Notes: generated from the sequence alone by a model not told the origin. A stretch of 13,646 nucleotides of DNA from UMGS75 sp963648435 (GCA_963648435.1 CAVJDT010000047.1:1-13646); one strand, 5' to 3'; shown: positions 1 through 6,736, numbered from the stretch's first letter. Translations and numbers: made by a program.

Positions 1-136
1 GATTAGGAAAAGCGTCTAAAAAAGCATCCCAATAATTAGTAAAAATATCACGAATGCGAAACTTTGTTTTAGATCTTTTTTTATAGTAAACATTATTATT
101 AGTATGATTTAAACTATAAGAAGATAAATTGTACAT
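1..136 (-). CDS. IS91-like transposase, N-terminal fragment (runs off the left edge)
   Basis: An open frame on the minus strand begins at the ATG at 136-134 and stays open to the window edge, giving the first 45 residues. The ATG follows a good Shine-Dalgarno sequence, AGAGGTGA at 147-140. The peptide starts MYNLSSYSLNHTNNN, continues with a basic stretch (YYKKRSKTK) and then RIRDIFTNYWDAFLDAFPN. The 'RDIF..YWDAFL' segment resembles the helix that precedes the zinc-binding domain in IS91/IS801-type (Y1-type, rolling-circle) transposases of Firmicutes. That match is from memory of the family, and no catalytic residue lies in the visible part. The zinc fingers and catalytic tyrosine would be to the left of the window. 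It reads in the same direction as the downstream-numbered metalloregulator but is separated from it by that gene's terminator. It could instead be an unrelated hypothetical protein. Confidence 0.5.
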   Translation of the reverse strand, partial: MYNLSSYSLNHTNNNVYYKKRSKTKFRIRDIFTNYWDAFLDAFPN

Positions 137-189
137 ATGTCACCTCTAACACAATTATGTCAAAAAACGAATACATAACGAATTAATTA

Positions 190-234
190 ATAAAAAATAG
201 AAAGCTAAGCTCTTTTAATTTAGAACTTAGCTTT
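190..234 (-). terminator. Rho-independent terminator of the metalloregulator gene
   Basis: Read on the minus strand, 234-222 (AAAGCTAAGTTCT) pairs with 213-201 (AGAGCTTAGCTTT) as a 13-bp stem containing one G-U wobble, with an 8-nt loop. It is followed by CTATTTTTTA at 200-191. On the plus strand the wobble becomes an A-C mismatch and no U tract follows, so the minus orientation is preferred. The hairpin begins 10 bases beyond the regulator's stop codon. Confidence 0.85.
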
Positions 235-244
235 GCATACTAAT

Positions 245-610
245 TTAACTATTTTTGATATGTCTTTTAATTGCTTCAAAGGTTTCATTAGATAAATCGT
301 GTTCAACCTTACAAGCATCAGCTTTAGCAATATCTTCTGGAACACCAAGTCGCACAAAATATTCAGTAAGGATAAGATGACGCTCATAAATTCGACTTGC
401 AACAGTATAACCTTTTTCCGTTAATTCAATAATACCTGATTCATTAATTGTGATGTACCCTGCTTGTTTTAAATTTTTCATAGCTCTAGAGATACTAGGT
501 TTTGAATAATTCATTGAATTAGCAATGTCAATGGAAATGACTTTATGATTCTTTTTTTGCAAAATTAATATTCTTTCTAAATAGTCTTCAGCAGATTCAT
601 GAATGTTCAT
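245..610 (-). CDS. DtxR/MntR-family metal-dependent transcriptional repressor (short form)
   Basis: This is a 121-residue cytosolic DNA-binding repressor. The family binds operator DNA when loaded with Mn(II) or Fe(II). Residues 1-62 form the winged helix (HTH around 24-45, wing around 52-64). Residues 65-121 are the dimerisation and metal-binding helices. Visible ligands are D9 and E12, placed as MntR D8/E11, then H78, C100, E103 and H104. The segment DACKVEHDLS matches the CxxEH ligand set of DtxR. There is no C-terminal SH3/FeoA-like domain, so the length is close to MntR rather than DtxR/IdeR. The start is set at 610 because AAAGGGGAA (626-618) lies just upstream; an earlier in-frame ATG at 628 would place this ribosome binding site inside the gene. 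It is transcribed away from an ABC exporter across 164 bp and ends at its own terminator. Family assignment is strong; the metal (Mn or Fe) and the regulon are not determinable here. Confidence 0.9.
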   Translation of the reverse strand: MNIHESAEDYLERILILQKKNHKVISIDIANSMNYSKPSISRAMKNLKQAGYITINESGIIELTEKGYTVASRIYERHLILTEYFVRLGVPEDIAKADACKVEHDLSNETFEAIKRHIKNS

Positions 611-629
611 AGTTTGTTCCCCTTTCATT

Positions 630-658
630 TTAAATGTATATATTATAAAATTAAATGT
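630..658 (-). promoter_or_regulatory. Probable promoter and operator of the metalloregulator gene
   Basis: On the minus strand TATAAT lies at 647-642, about 32 bases before the start codon, so transcription would begin near 635. The -35 region (around 670-665) is poor, reading AAAGGA. On the plus strand an exact 8-bp direct repeat, TTAAATGT, occurs at 630-637 and 651-658. The copies are 21 bp apart, about two helical turns, and sit one on each side of the -10. That geometry suits a repressor site for autoregulation. The function is inferred. Confidence 0.45.
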
Positions 659-717
659 TAGCTGTCCTTTTTACTTACATATTTTATCACATTTTTTTAA
701 GATTTGCAATAAAATAA

Positions 718-755
718 GCATAAACATATGCATTTTAATTAAGTTGTTGTATAAT
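718..755 (+). promoter_or_regulatory. Probable promoter of the ABC exporter operon, with inverted repeat
   Basis: TATAAT at 750-755 is the best -10 before the ATPase gene. The -35 hexamer at the right distance (727-732, TATGCA) is poor. Transcription would start near 762, leaving a very short leader just ahead of the GGAGGA ribosome binding site at 765-770. A small inverted repeat, GCATA-4nt-TATGC, occupies 718-731 and covers the -35 position. A weak -35 overlapped by a palindrome suggests a regulated promoter, but the repeat is short and the region is AT-rich. Confidence 0.4.
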
Positions 756-774
756 AATACAATTGGAGGAAGTT

Positions 775-1695
775 ATGGAAAATATAATTTTGACTAATAA
801 TTTAACAAAAAAATATAAAGATAAAATTGTTGTTGATAATGTTAATATGCATGTTACAAAAGGCGATGTTTATGGCTTTGTAGGCGAAAATGGTGCTGGT
901 AAAACGACAGTAATAAGATTAATTACAGGATTAATTCAAAAAACAAGTGGTAGTTATTATTTGTTTGGAGTTGAAGATAACGATAGTAAAATTAATACTG
1001 TCAAATCAGGAATTTCTGCGATAGTAGAGTCACCATCATTATATCTAAATATGGATGCGAAGACTAATCTTGAAATGCAAGCAGGCATCTTAGGAATAAA
1101 ACTTGAAGATAGACTAGAAAAAATATTACGATTAGTTGGTCTTGAAAATGTAATAAATGAAAAAAAGAAAGTTGCTAATTTCTCCTTAGGTATGCGTCAA
1201 AGACTAGGTATTGCAATGGCACTTGTGGGTAATCCCCAATTGATTATTTTAGATGAACCAATGAATGGTTTAGATCCTGAAGGTATTGTTGAAATTAGAG
1301 AATTAATTTTAAAATTAAATCATGAACAAAATATAACTTTTATCATTTCTAGTCACATTTTAGGTGAACTTGGTAAGGTTGCAACCAAATATGGTTTTAT
1401 CCATCAAGGAAGATTAATTGAAGAAGTTACCCAAGAAGAATTAGAAAAAAAATGCCAGAAGAGTTTGGAATTAAAGGTAAGTAATCTTGATGAGTGCGTT
1501 AGCATTTTATATAATATTGGATATAAAGATTTAAAAGTAATAAGTAATCATGTGATTATTTTAGGTGATTATGATATTGAAAAAATAGTAATGAGCTTAG
1601 CTCAAAATAACATTAAAATAATATCAATTAAATCTAATGAAGAGGGAATTGAAGAGTATTATTTAAGATTAATGGGAGGCTTAAGACATGTTTAA
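775..1695 (+). CDS. ABC exporter ATP-binding protein (BcrA/NatA-like)
   Basis: This is the 306-residue nucleotide-binding subunit of an ABC-2 exporter, hydrolysing ATP on the cytosolic face. Walker A is GENGAGKTT (37-45), the signature is FSLGMRQ (136-142), Walker B is LIILDEP with D160/E161, and the H-loop is SSH with H194. The C-terminal 100 or so residues end in IEEYYLRLMGG, typical of the bacitracin/lantibiotic-immunity and NatA-like branch. The start is the ATG at 775, 4 nt after GGAGGA (765-770); a TTG at 763 is in frame but overlaps that site. The permease gene begins inside its last codons (8-nt overlap), so the two are co-translated. Substrate is unknown: peptides or antibiotics, Na+, and lipid-like compounds all occur in this branch. 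Divergence from a metalloregulator suggests, without proving, metal-responsive expression. Confidence 0.93.
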   Translation: MENIILTNNLTKKYKDKIVVDNVNMHVTKGDVYGFVGENGAGKTTVIRLITGLIQKTSGSYYLFGVEDNDSKINTVKSGISAIVESPSLYLNMDAKTNLEMQAGILGIKLEDRLEKILRLVGLENVINEKKKVANFSLGMRQRLGIAMALVGNPQLIILDEPMNGLDPEGIVEIRELILKLNHEQNITFIISSHILGELGKVATKYGFIHQGRLIEEVTQEELEKKCQKSLELKVSNLDECVSILYNIGYKDLKVISNHVIILGDYDIEKIVMSLAQNNIKIISIKSNEEGIEEYYLRLMGGLRHV

Positions 1696-2497
1696 TTTAT
1701 TAAAAACAGATTTAAAAAGATTGTTGAAAGATAAAATAATATTAATAGGATTTTTAGTGACTTGTGCCTTAAGTTTATTTACTGTATTTGTGTTTTTTGG
1801 TATTGAAAAAGTTTTAGATAATTTAGGTGAAGGCGAAGATAATATCTTTATGGGACTATTTACAGGCAAAGATACTTTTCTTGGAAGTTTCTCACCAAGT
1901 AGTAATGCGGGACTCATGATACCTATTTTTATATCGGTGGCTTTAATTAAGGATTTTAGATATGGAACTGTTAGAAACAAAATAATAGCAGGAAAAAGTC
2001 GAGTAGCAATTTTTATGAGTGATTACTTAGCGGGTATTATTTTTGGCTTAATTTTCTATATAACTAGTTCCTTAATATCATTAATCTTAGGTAGTTTACT
2101 ACTAGGATATGGTACAAAATTTACTTTAGATGAATTTGGTTTAATTATGACAACATATGGTTATGGTGTCTTAAATTATTTAGTGTTTTTAAGTTGTGCT
2201 GTTTTTGTTGCGGTAACAACTAAAAGTGTCGGATTGAGCATAACCGTAAGTATCGTTGGCAGTTTATTGCTATCAATTGTTGCTTCAATTAATGAATATA
2301 TTGAACCATATGTAAATAAAGCAGTTGTTCATATTTTGTCAATCAACCCCGTGTATGGGGCTCAACTAATATCCTCCAATCAATTATATCATGGAAGCTT
2401 ATATAATAATTTAATTTTATTAATTCCAAGTATTTGTTTTATTGCTTTGTTTATTTTTTGGGGTATAATGCTATTTAAAAAGCAAGATTTAAAATAA
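1688..2497 (+). CDS. ABC-2 type exporter permease
   Basis: This 269-residue integral membrane protein is the partner of the preceding ATPase. About six membrane segments are visible, at roughly 17-38, 73-88, 111-139, 150-177, 181-200 and 241-263. Between TM1 and TM2 lies an acidic, Gly/Ser-rich loop (39-72). Directly after TM2 is DFRYGTVRNKI, the conserved cytoplasmic motif of ABC-2 permeases that contacts the ATPase. The tail, LFKKQDLK, is also typical of the family. A GGGAGG ribosome binding site at 1674-1679 is 8 nt before the ATG at 1688, and the gene overlaps the ATPase gene by 8 nt. A strong terminator follows, so the two genes form a complete bicistronic operon. No separate substrate-binding protein or sensor kinase is present. 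The transported compound cannot be read from the sequence. Confidence 0.9.
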   Translation: MFNLLKTDLKRLLKDKIILIGFLVTCALSLFTVFVFFGIEKVLDNLGEGEDNIFMGLFTGKDTFLGSFSPSSNAGLMIPIFISVALIKDFRYGTVRNKIIAGKSRVAIFMSDYLAGIIFGLIFYITSSLISLILGSLLLGYGTKFTLDEFGLIMTTYGYGVLNYLVFLSCAVFVAVTTKSVGLSITVSIVGSLLLSIVASINEYIEPYVNKAVVHILSINPVYGAQLISSNQLYHGSLYNNLILLIPSICFIALFIFWGIMLFKKQDLK

Positions 2498-2520
2498 TAC
2501 ATTTTGATTTATGAAAAATT

Positions 2521-2553
2521 AAGAACTAGTTCATGAGATGAATTAGTTCTTTT
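2521..2553 (+). terminator. Rho-independent terminator of the ABC exporter operon
   Basis: AAGAACTAGTTCAT (2521-2534) and ATGAATTAGTTCTT (2538-2551) form a 14-bp stem with one G-U wobble and a 3-nt loop, ending in TTTT. It lies 23 nt after the permease stop codon. The upstream A-rich stretch may give it some activity in the reverse direction. Confidence 0.85.
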
Positions 2554-2586
2554 GAAGGCGTTATAATCGAAAAGTTACTTTGTCTC

Positions 2587-2615
2587 TTGATTAAATAGTA
2601 AAATCGTGGTATAAT
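2587..2615 (+). promoter_or_regulatory. Promoter of the yycJ-rlmH-uvrB-mnmA-recD2 run
   Basis: TTGATT (2587-2592) and TATAAT (2610-2615) are separated by exactly 17 bp, and TGG immediately before the -10 makes it an extended -10 element. Transcription would start near 2622, giving a leader of about 23 nt. This is the most convincing promoter in the window, and no other clear one is seen between here and 10225. Confidence 0.8.
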
Positions 2616-2644
2616 ACTTTCATATATAAAAGGATGTGGAATCA

Positions 2645-3436
2645 ATGAAAATAACGGTACTTGCTAGTGGATCAAAAGGTAATGCGACATATTTAGAGAC
2701 ACCAAAAACAAAGATTTTAATTGACGCTGGCATTAGTATGTTACAAATTAAATCAAGACTAAGAAATGAAGCAATTGAACTTACCAAACTTGATGCTGTA
2801 TTTATATCACATGAACATACCGATCACGTATTACATCTTGCCTCAGTATTATCAAGGACAAATGCAACACTATATATTGATGAGGTTAGTTATAATGTCA
2901 TCAATAGAAAAACAAATAATTCACTACTTCCTTTTAAAACGATATTTTTAAAAAATGATTATAAGTATTCATTTGATGATATTTTTGTAGTGCCCATTCA
3001 ATTATCTCATGATTCTGCATCAATTCATGGATTTTTGTTTAAAGAACTAAATGAAGAAAAAAATTTAAGTTTTGCCTCAATTACTGATACAGGAGTAATT
3101 CCTGAAAAATATTTTTCAATCCTTAGGTCAATAAATGTTTTAATGATTGAATCAAATCATGATGTGGAAATGCTTATGACAAGTAGAAGACCTTGGCCCT
3201 TAATTCAAAGGATTCTTGCTAAAACCGGTCACTTATCTAATGAATCTTGTGTGGAGTATCTTACAAAAATTATATCTAGCAACACTAAACATGTTATTTT
3301 AGCACATTTAAGTGAAGAATGTAATGAACCACAAATTGCGGTGAATGAGTGCTATAAAGTGTTTGGAGAAAATCCTAAGTTTAGTCTAGTTGTTGCTGAA
3401 CAATATCAAGCATTACCAACGATAGAGGTAGAATGA
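2645..3436 (+). CDS. yycJ: WalJ/YycJ-type metallo-beta-lactamase-fold hydrolase (probable nuclease)
   Basis: This 263-residue cytosolic enzyme has the binuclear metal site of the MBL fold. It shows HEHTDH (H56, H58, D60, H61), SHD (H122), TDTG (D148) and a late histidine, AHLSEE (H221). ESNHDVEML (from 169) and GHLSNE (H196) are hallmarks of the YycJ/WalJ subgroup. That subgroup is linked in Bacillus and streptococci to the WalRK wall regulon and, in some reports, to 5'-3' exonuclease activity and coordination of division with replication. The ATG at 2645 lies 10 nt after AAAGGA (2629-2634); a GTG at 2636 is in frame but almost touches this site. In Bacillus yycJ ends the walRK operon and precedes htrA and rlmH. 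Here it directly precedes rlmH with a 4-nt overlap, and no walRK lies upstream. The gene ends in TGA. Confidence 0.88.
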   Translation: MKITVLASGSKGNATYLETPKTKILIDAGISMLQIKSRLRNEAIELTKLDAVFISHEHTDHVLHLASVLSRTNATLYIDEVSYNVINRKTNNSLLPFKTIFLKNDYKYSFDDIFVVPIQLSHDSASIHGFLFKELNEEKNLSFASITDTGVIPEKYFSILRSINVLMIESNHDVEMLMTSRRPWPLIQRILAKTGHLSNESCVEYLTKIISSNTKHVILAHLSEECNEPQIAVNECYKVFGENPKFSLVVAEQYQALPTIEVE

Positions 3437-3894
3437 TGATTAAAATTTTATGTGTTGGCAAGCTAAAAGAAGATTACTTAACAAGTGGCATTAAAGAATA
3501 TTTAAAGCGCCTTGATGCATGGGAAAAAGTTGAAGTAATTGAAGTAAAAGAATATTTAAGTAGTGATATCAAGAAAGTAATAGAAGTAGAAGGAGATTAC
3601 TTACTTGATAAAATTGATAAAAATGATTTTGTTATAACGTTAGAAATTGAAGGAAAAATGTTAACAAGCGAAGACCTTGCCTCAAAACTTGATCAACTAT
3701 ATACTTATGGTAACTCAAATATTACCTTTGTAATTGGTGGTTCATATGGTTTGAGTGATAAAGTTAAAAATCGTAGTTCATTTGCCCTATCATTTTCAAA
3801 ATTTACCTTTCCTCATCAATTGATGAGATTAATATTATTAGAACAAATTTATCGGGCATTTACGATAAATAATCACAAGGAATATCATAAATAG
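3433..3894 (+). CDS. rlmH: RlmH, 23S rRNA (pseudouridine-1915-N3)-methyltransferase
   Basis: This is a 153-residue SPOUT-class methyltransferase. The family uses S-adenosylmethionine to methylate N3 of pseudouridine 1915 in helix 69 of 23S rRNA on assembled 70S ribosomes, acting as a dimer. The start reads MMIKILCVGKLKEDYL, lining up residue for residue with Bacillus RlmH. The knot region shows IGGSYGLSD (glycines at 102, 103 and 106), then FPHQLMR (H128) and a YHK C-terminus, all diagnostic. Length is normal. Two adjacent ATGs (3433, 3436) are possible: the first matches family length and gives an ATGA overlap with yycJ, while the second has better spacing (7 nt) from GAGG at 3425-3428. Translation is probably coupled to yycJ. 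The TAG stop is merged with the next gene's ribosome binding site. Confidence 0.96.
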   Translation: MMIKILCVGKLKEDYLTSGIKEYLKRLDAWEKVEVIEVKEYLSSDIKKVIEVEGDYLLDKIDKNDFVITLEIEGKMLTSEDLASKLDQLYTYGNSNITFVIGGSYGLSDKVKNRSSFALSFSKFTFPHQLMRLILLEQIYRAFTINNHKEYHK

Positions 3895-3906
3895 GAGGAT
3901 AAAAAT

Positions 3907-4752
3907 ATGAATATTGCAACAAACATTATTTTTTTGGCATTAACCACAATTTTTATGGGAGTATATGCTTATAATTTAATACTAAACTTAATTAGGGCTA
4001 TTAAGACCAATAAGCTATTAAAGGCTGACCCTCAAAAAATTGAGGCGGTAGTGGTAGAAGTGAAACAAGTTAAAAAACGTGTATATATACGTGTTCAATA
4101 TAAATCAGAAAGTAATTTACAAACTTTTGAATCAATATATGAATTAACGCAAAAAGAATTTAATGACCAATATTATGAAGGTCAAAAACTAAATATCATT
4201 TATCCAAAGATTCCAGGAAATAAAAGAATTCATTGTTTTCCTACATATCTAGAAGGAACAAAACTTTCAATTGAATCAGGACCAGTGTTTACAGATTGTT
4301 TAATTTTAGCATCAGGCATTTTTATTTTTACATTTAGTTTATGGAAGATGCTAGCTAATGATGTATTTAATAAAAATATACCTTTAATTAGTACTGATGG
4401 AAGTCCATCAACGCTTACTTGGTTAAGTGTTTTAATATTTTTAGTAATTTATTTTGTCTTAATGACTTATTTATTAGAACGTATTGGTGGCATTTCTAAA
4501 GATCATAGTGAAAACTATTTAAAGATTTGTGGATTAAAAGCCAAAGCAGAAGTTATAACTTATAAATTAGGTCGTACGAAAAATGCAAATGGAGTTCGCC
4601 AATCAGAAATTAAAATAGAATTTAGAACCAACAAAGGTGAAAAAATAAATGCTCAAATTGTATCATTTATGTATACTGAACACCCAGATCAATTCATTGA
4701 TATCCTTTATGATGGAAGACGACCTCAAATGGCCGTATATGTAAGAAATTAA
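3907..4752 (+). CDS. Unrecognised three-TM membrane protein with two similar soluble domains (DUF3592-like)
   Basis: I do not recognise a named family for these 281 residues. Hydrophobic segments lie at about 7-29, 131-149 and 171-190. Positive charges after TM1 (RAIKTNK) and after TM3 suggest that the segments at 32-125 and 193-281 are both cytosolic, with only a short loop outside. These two segments look alike. Each has a beta-rich pattern with an AxVxxV-type strand, an (I/V)x(V/I)x(Y/F) strand, a conserved F-x-D near the end and an I-x-Y strand before a basic residue. The pattern recalls DUF3592-type domains, so an internal duplication is likely. AGGAGG at 3893-3898 overlaps the rlmH stop and is 8 nt before the ATG. 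uvrB begins 1 nt after this gene, so it is embedded in the run. No catalytic motif is visible. Confidence 0.8.
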   Translation: MNIATNIIFLALTTIFMGVYAYNLILNLIRAIKTNKLLKADPQKIEAVVVEVKQVKKRVYIRVQYKSESNLQTFESIYELTQKEFNDQYYEGQKLNIIYPKIPGNKRIHCFPTYLEGTKLSIESGPVFTDCLILASGIFIFTFSLWKMLANDVFNKNIPLISTDGSPSTLTWLSVLIFLVIYFVLMTYLLERIGGISKDHSENYLKICGLKAKAEVITYKLGRTKNANGVRQSEIKIEFRTNKGEKINAQIVSFMYTEHPDQFIDILYDGRRPQMAVYVRN

Positions 4753-4753
4753 T

Positions 4754-6736
4754 ATGGATAAGTTTAAACTAGTCGCTCCATATCATCCGATGGGGGATCA
4801 AATTGAGGCAATTCAAAGAATAACTGATAATCTTAAAATGGGCATAAAAGAACAAACGCTTTTAGGAGCAACCGGTACTGGTAAAACTTTTACTATGGCC
4901 AATGTTATCGCAAACGTAAATAAACCAACGATTGTTCTTGCTCATAATAAAACTTTAGCAGGTCAACTTTATGCAGAATTAAAAAACTTTTTTCCTGAAA
5001 ATAGAGTAGAATACTTTATTTCATATTATGATTACTATCAACCTGAAGCTTATGTTCCAAGTAAAGATATGTATATTGAAAAAGATTCAAGCATTAATGA
5101 TGAAATAGACCAAATGCGTCATGCCGCAACCTCAAGTATTCTTGAACGTAAAGACACTATAATAGTAGCTAGCGTATCATGCATATATGGTATTGGTGAT
5201 CCTGAAGATTATAAAGACTCAATGTTAACCATTCGAAAAGGCGAAATCCTAAATCGTGATGCTTTATTAGAAAGACTAGTAAAGATGCAATTTATTTATA
5301 GCACCATTGCTTTTGAAAGAGGAATGTTTAGAGTCAAAGGTGACAACGTTGATATTTTACCAACATATGAAAGTACTGAAGCAATTCGAATTAGTTTTTT
5401 CGATGATGAGGTAGAAAAGATATCAATCTTTGATATTGTTACAGGTAAAGTAATTAGAAGTATAGGTCTTATCAATATTTTTCCCGCTACTCATTTCGTG
5501 ATGAATGAAGCTAAAAAGGAAGAAGCTTTAAGAAGAATTAAAGAAGAATTAGATGAACGTATTAAATACTTTAATGAAAACGGAAAACCTCTAGAAGCAG
5601 AACGAATTAAACAACGCACAATGTATGATATCGAAATGATTAAAGAAGTTGGTAGTTGTTCAGGCATAGAAAACTATTCAAGGCATTTATCGCTTCGTCA
5701 AGAAGGAGAAACACCATCAGTTTTACTTGATTTCTTTGGCGATGATTATTTAATGATTATTGATGAATCACACGTTACAATACCTCAAGTTAGGGGAATG
5801 TATAATGGCGATAGAAGCCGTAAACAAACTTTAGTTGATTATGGTTTTAGACTTCCATCAGCTTTAGATAATAGACCTTTAAATTTTGATGAGTTTGAAA
5901 AGAAAATTAAACAAGTCGTTTATGTTAGTGCAACCCCCGGAGATTATGAATTAAGTCGTTCCTATGAGGTTGTGGAACAAATTATTAGACCAACTGGTTT
6001 ACTTGATCCAAAAGTTGAGGTGCGACCAACTAAAAATCAAATTGATTATATTTTAGCAGATATTAAAGAACAAATAAAAAAGAATGAAAGAACCTTAATT
6101 ACAACCTTAACAATTAAAATGAGTGAAGATTTAACTGCTTATTTAAAAGAAGTAGGAATTAAAGTTGCTTACCTTCATTCAGAAATTAAATCATTAGAAC
6201 GTTTAGAAATCATTAGAAGTTTACGTAAAGGAACTTATGATGTACTTGTAGGTATTAACCTTTTAAGAGAAGGTCTAGATATACCTGAAGTTAGTTTAAT
6301 ATGTATATTAGATGCGGATAAAGAAGGATTTTTAAGAAGTGAAAGATCACTAATCCAAACAATAGGTCGCGCCGCAAGAAATGCTAATGGTCGAGTTATA
6401 ATGTATGCGGATAACATGACCGAATCAATGGAGAAAGCCATTGTTGAAACAAATAGACGTCGCGAAATTCAAAATGCATATAATGTAGAACATCATATTA
6501 TTCCAAAAACAATCATTAAAGAAATTGGTGAAGCTGTAAGTATCATCAATCCTGAAACTGGAAGTGTTGAAAACGAAACAATTGATAAAGAAACATTTAG
6601 GAAAATGACAAAACTAGAACGTAAAAATTTAATTGGAAAACTTGAAACTGCGATGAAGAAAGCTTCAAAAGAATTAAATTTTGAAGAAGCAATGCAACTT
6701 AGAGATACTATTTTGGAATTAAAAGCAGAAAATTAG
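4754..6736 (+). CDS. uvrB: UvrB, excinuclease ABC subunit B
   Basis: This 660-residue protein is the damage-verification helicase of nucleotide excision repair. It is loaded by UvrA and recruits UvrC for dual incision. Walker A is GATGTGKT (38-45). The beta-hairpin that inserts between the DNA strands begins YYDYYQPEAYVPS (from 91) and its tip region follows with SSINDEIDQMRHA. Helicase motif II is DESH (337-340), with SATPGDYEL downstream and motif VI QTIGRAAR (535-542). The C-terminal UVR domain (about 618-657, MTKLERKNL...FEEAMQLRD) binds UvrA/UvrC. Length is normal and all motifs look intact. The ATG is 1 nt after the previous stop and no good ribosome binding site is visible, so translation is probably coupled. 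uvrA and uvrC are not in the window; uvrA is often adjacent in related bacteria. Confidence 0.98.
   Translation: MDKFKLVAPYHPMGDQIEAIQRITDNLKMGIKEQTLLGATGTGKTFTMANVIANVNKPTIVLAHNKTLAGQLYAELKNFFPENRVEYFISYYDYYQPEAYVPSKDMYIEKDSSINDEIDQMRHAATSSILERKDTIIVASVSCIYGIGDPEDYKDSMLTIRKGEILNRDALLERLVKMQFIYSTIAFERGMFRVKGDNVDILPTYESTEAIRISFFDDEVEKISIFDIVTGKVIRSIGLINIFPATHFVMNEAKKEEALRRIKEELDERIKYFNENGKPLEAERIKQRTMYDIEMIKEVGSCSGIENYSRHLSLRQEGETPSVLLDFFGDDYLMIIDESHVTIPQVRGMYNGDRSRKQTLVDYGFRLPSALDNRPLNFDEFEKKIKQVVYVSATPGDYELSRSYEVVEQIIRPTGLLDPKVEVRPTKNQIDYILADIKEQIKKNERTLITTLTIKMSEDLTAYLKEVGIKVAYLHSEIKSLERLEIIRSLRKGTYDVLVGINLLREGLDIPEVSLICILDADKEGFLRSERSLIQTIGRAARNANGRVIMYADNMTESMEKAIVETNRRREIQNAYNVEHHIIPKTIIKEIGEAVSIINPETGSVENETIDKETFRKMTKLERKNLIGKLETAMKKASKELNFEEAMQLRDTILELKAEN

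Noticed and set aside
137..200. TTGACA on the minus strand (near 165-160) as a promoter for the transposase.
   Set aside because: A 17-bp spacing puts the -10 on the start codon; no convincing TATAAT lies at a useful distance.
220..402. Open minus-strand frame inside the regulator gene.
   Set aside because: It overlaps the regulator in another frame, spans the terminator hairpin, and shows no ribosome binding site or family resemblance.
611..628. Upstream in-frame ATG at 628 for the metalloregulator, adding MKGEQT.
   Set aside because: The AAAGGGGAA ribosome binding site would lie inside the gene, and the family N-terminus begins near the ATG at 610.
763..774. In-frame TTG start at 763 for the ABC ATPase.
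   Set aside because: It overlaps GGAGGA at 765-770, which correctly serves the ATG at 775; the added residues are not part of the family.
603..797. Open plus-strand frame across the divergent control region.
   Set aside because: It covers the promoters and the regulator start, lacks a ribosome binding site, and its composition is that of AT-rich noncoding DNA.
1681..1980. Open frame opposite the permease gene (and similar ones at 6235-6441, 10636-10839, 12433-12639 and 13234-13425).
   Set aside because: All are antisense to strongly supported genes, without ribosome binding sites or recognisable motifs.
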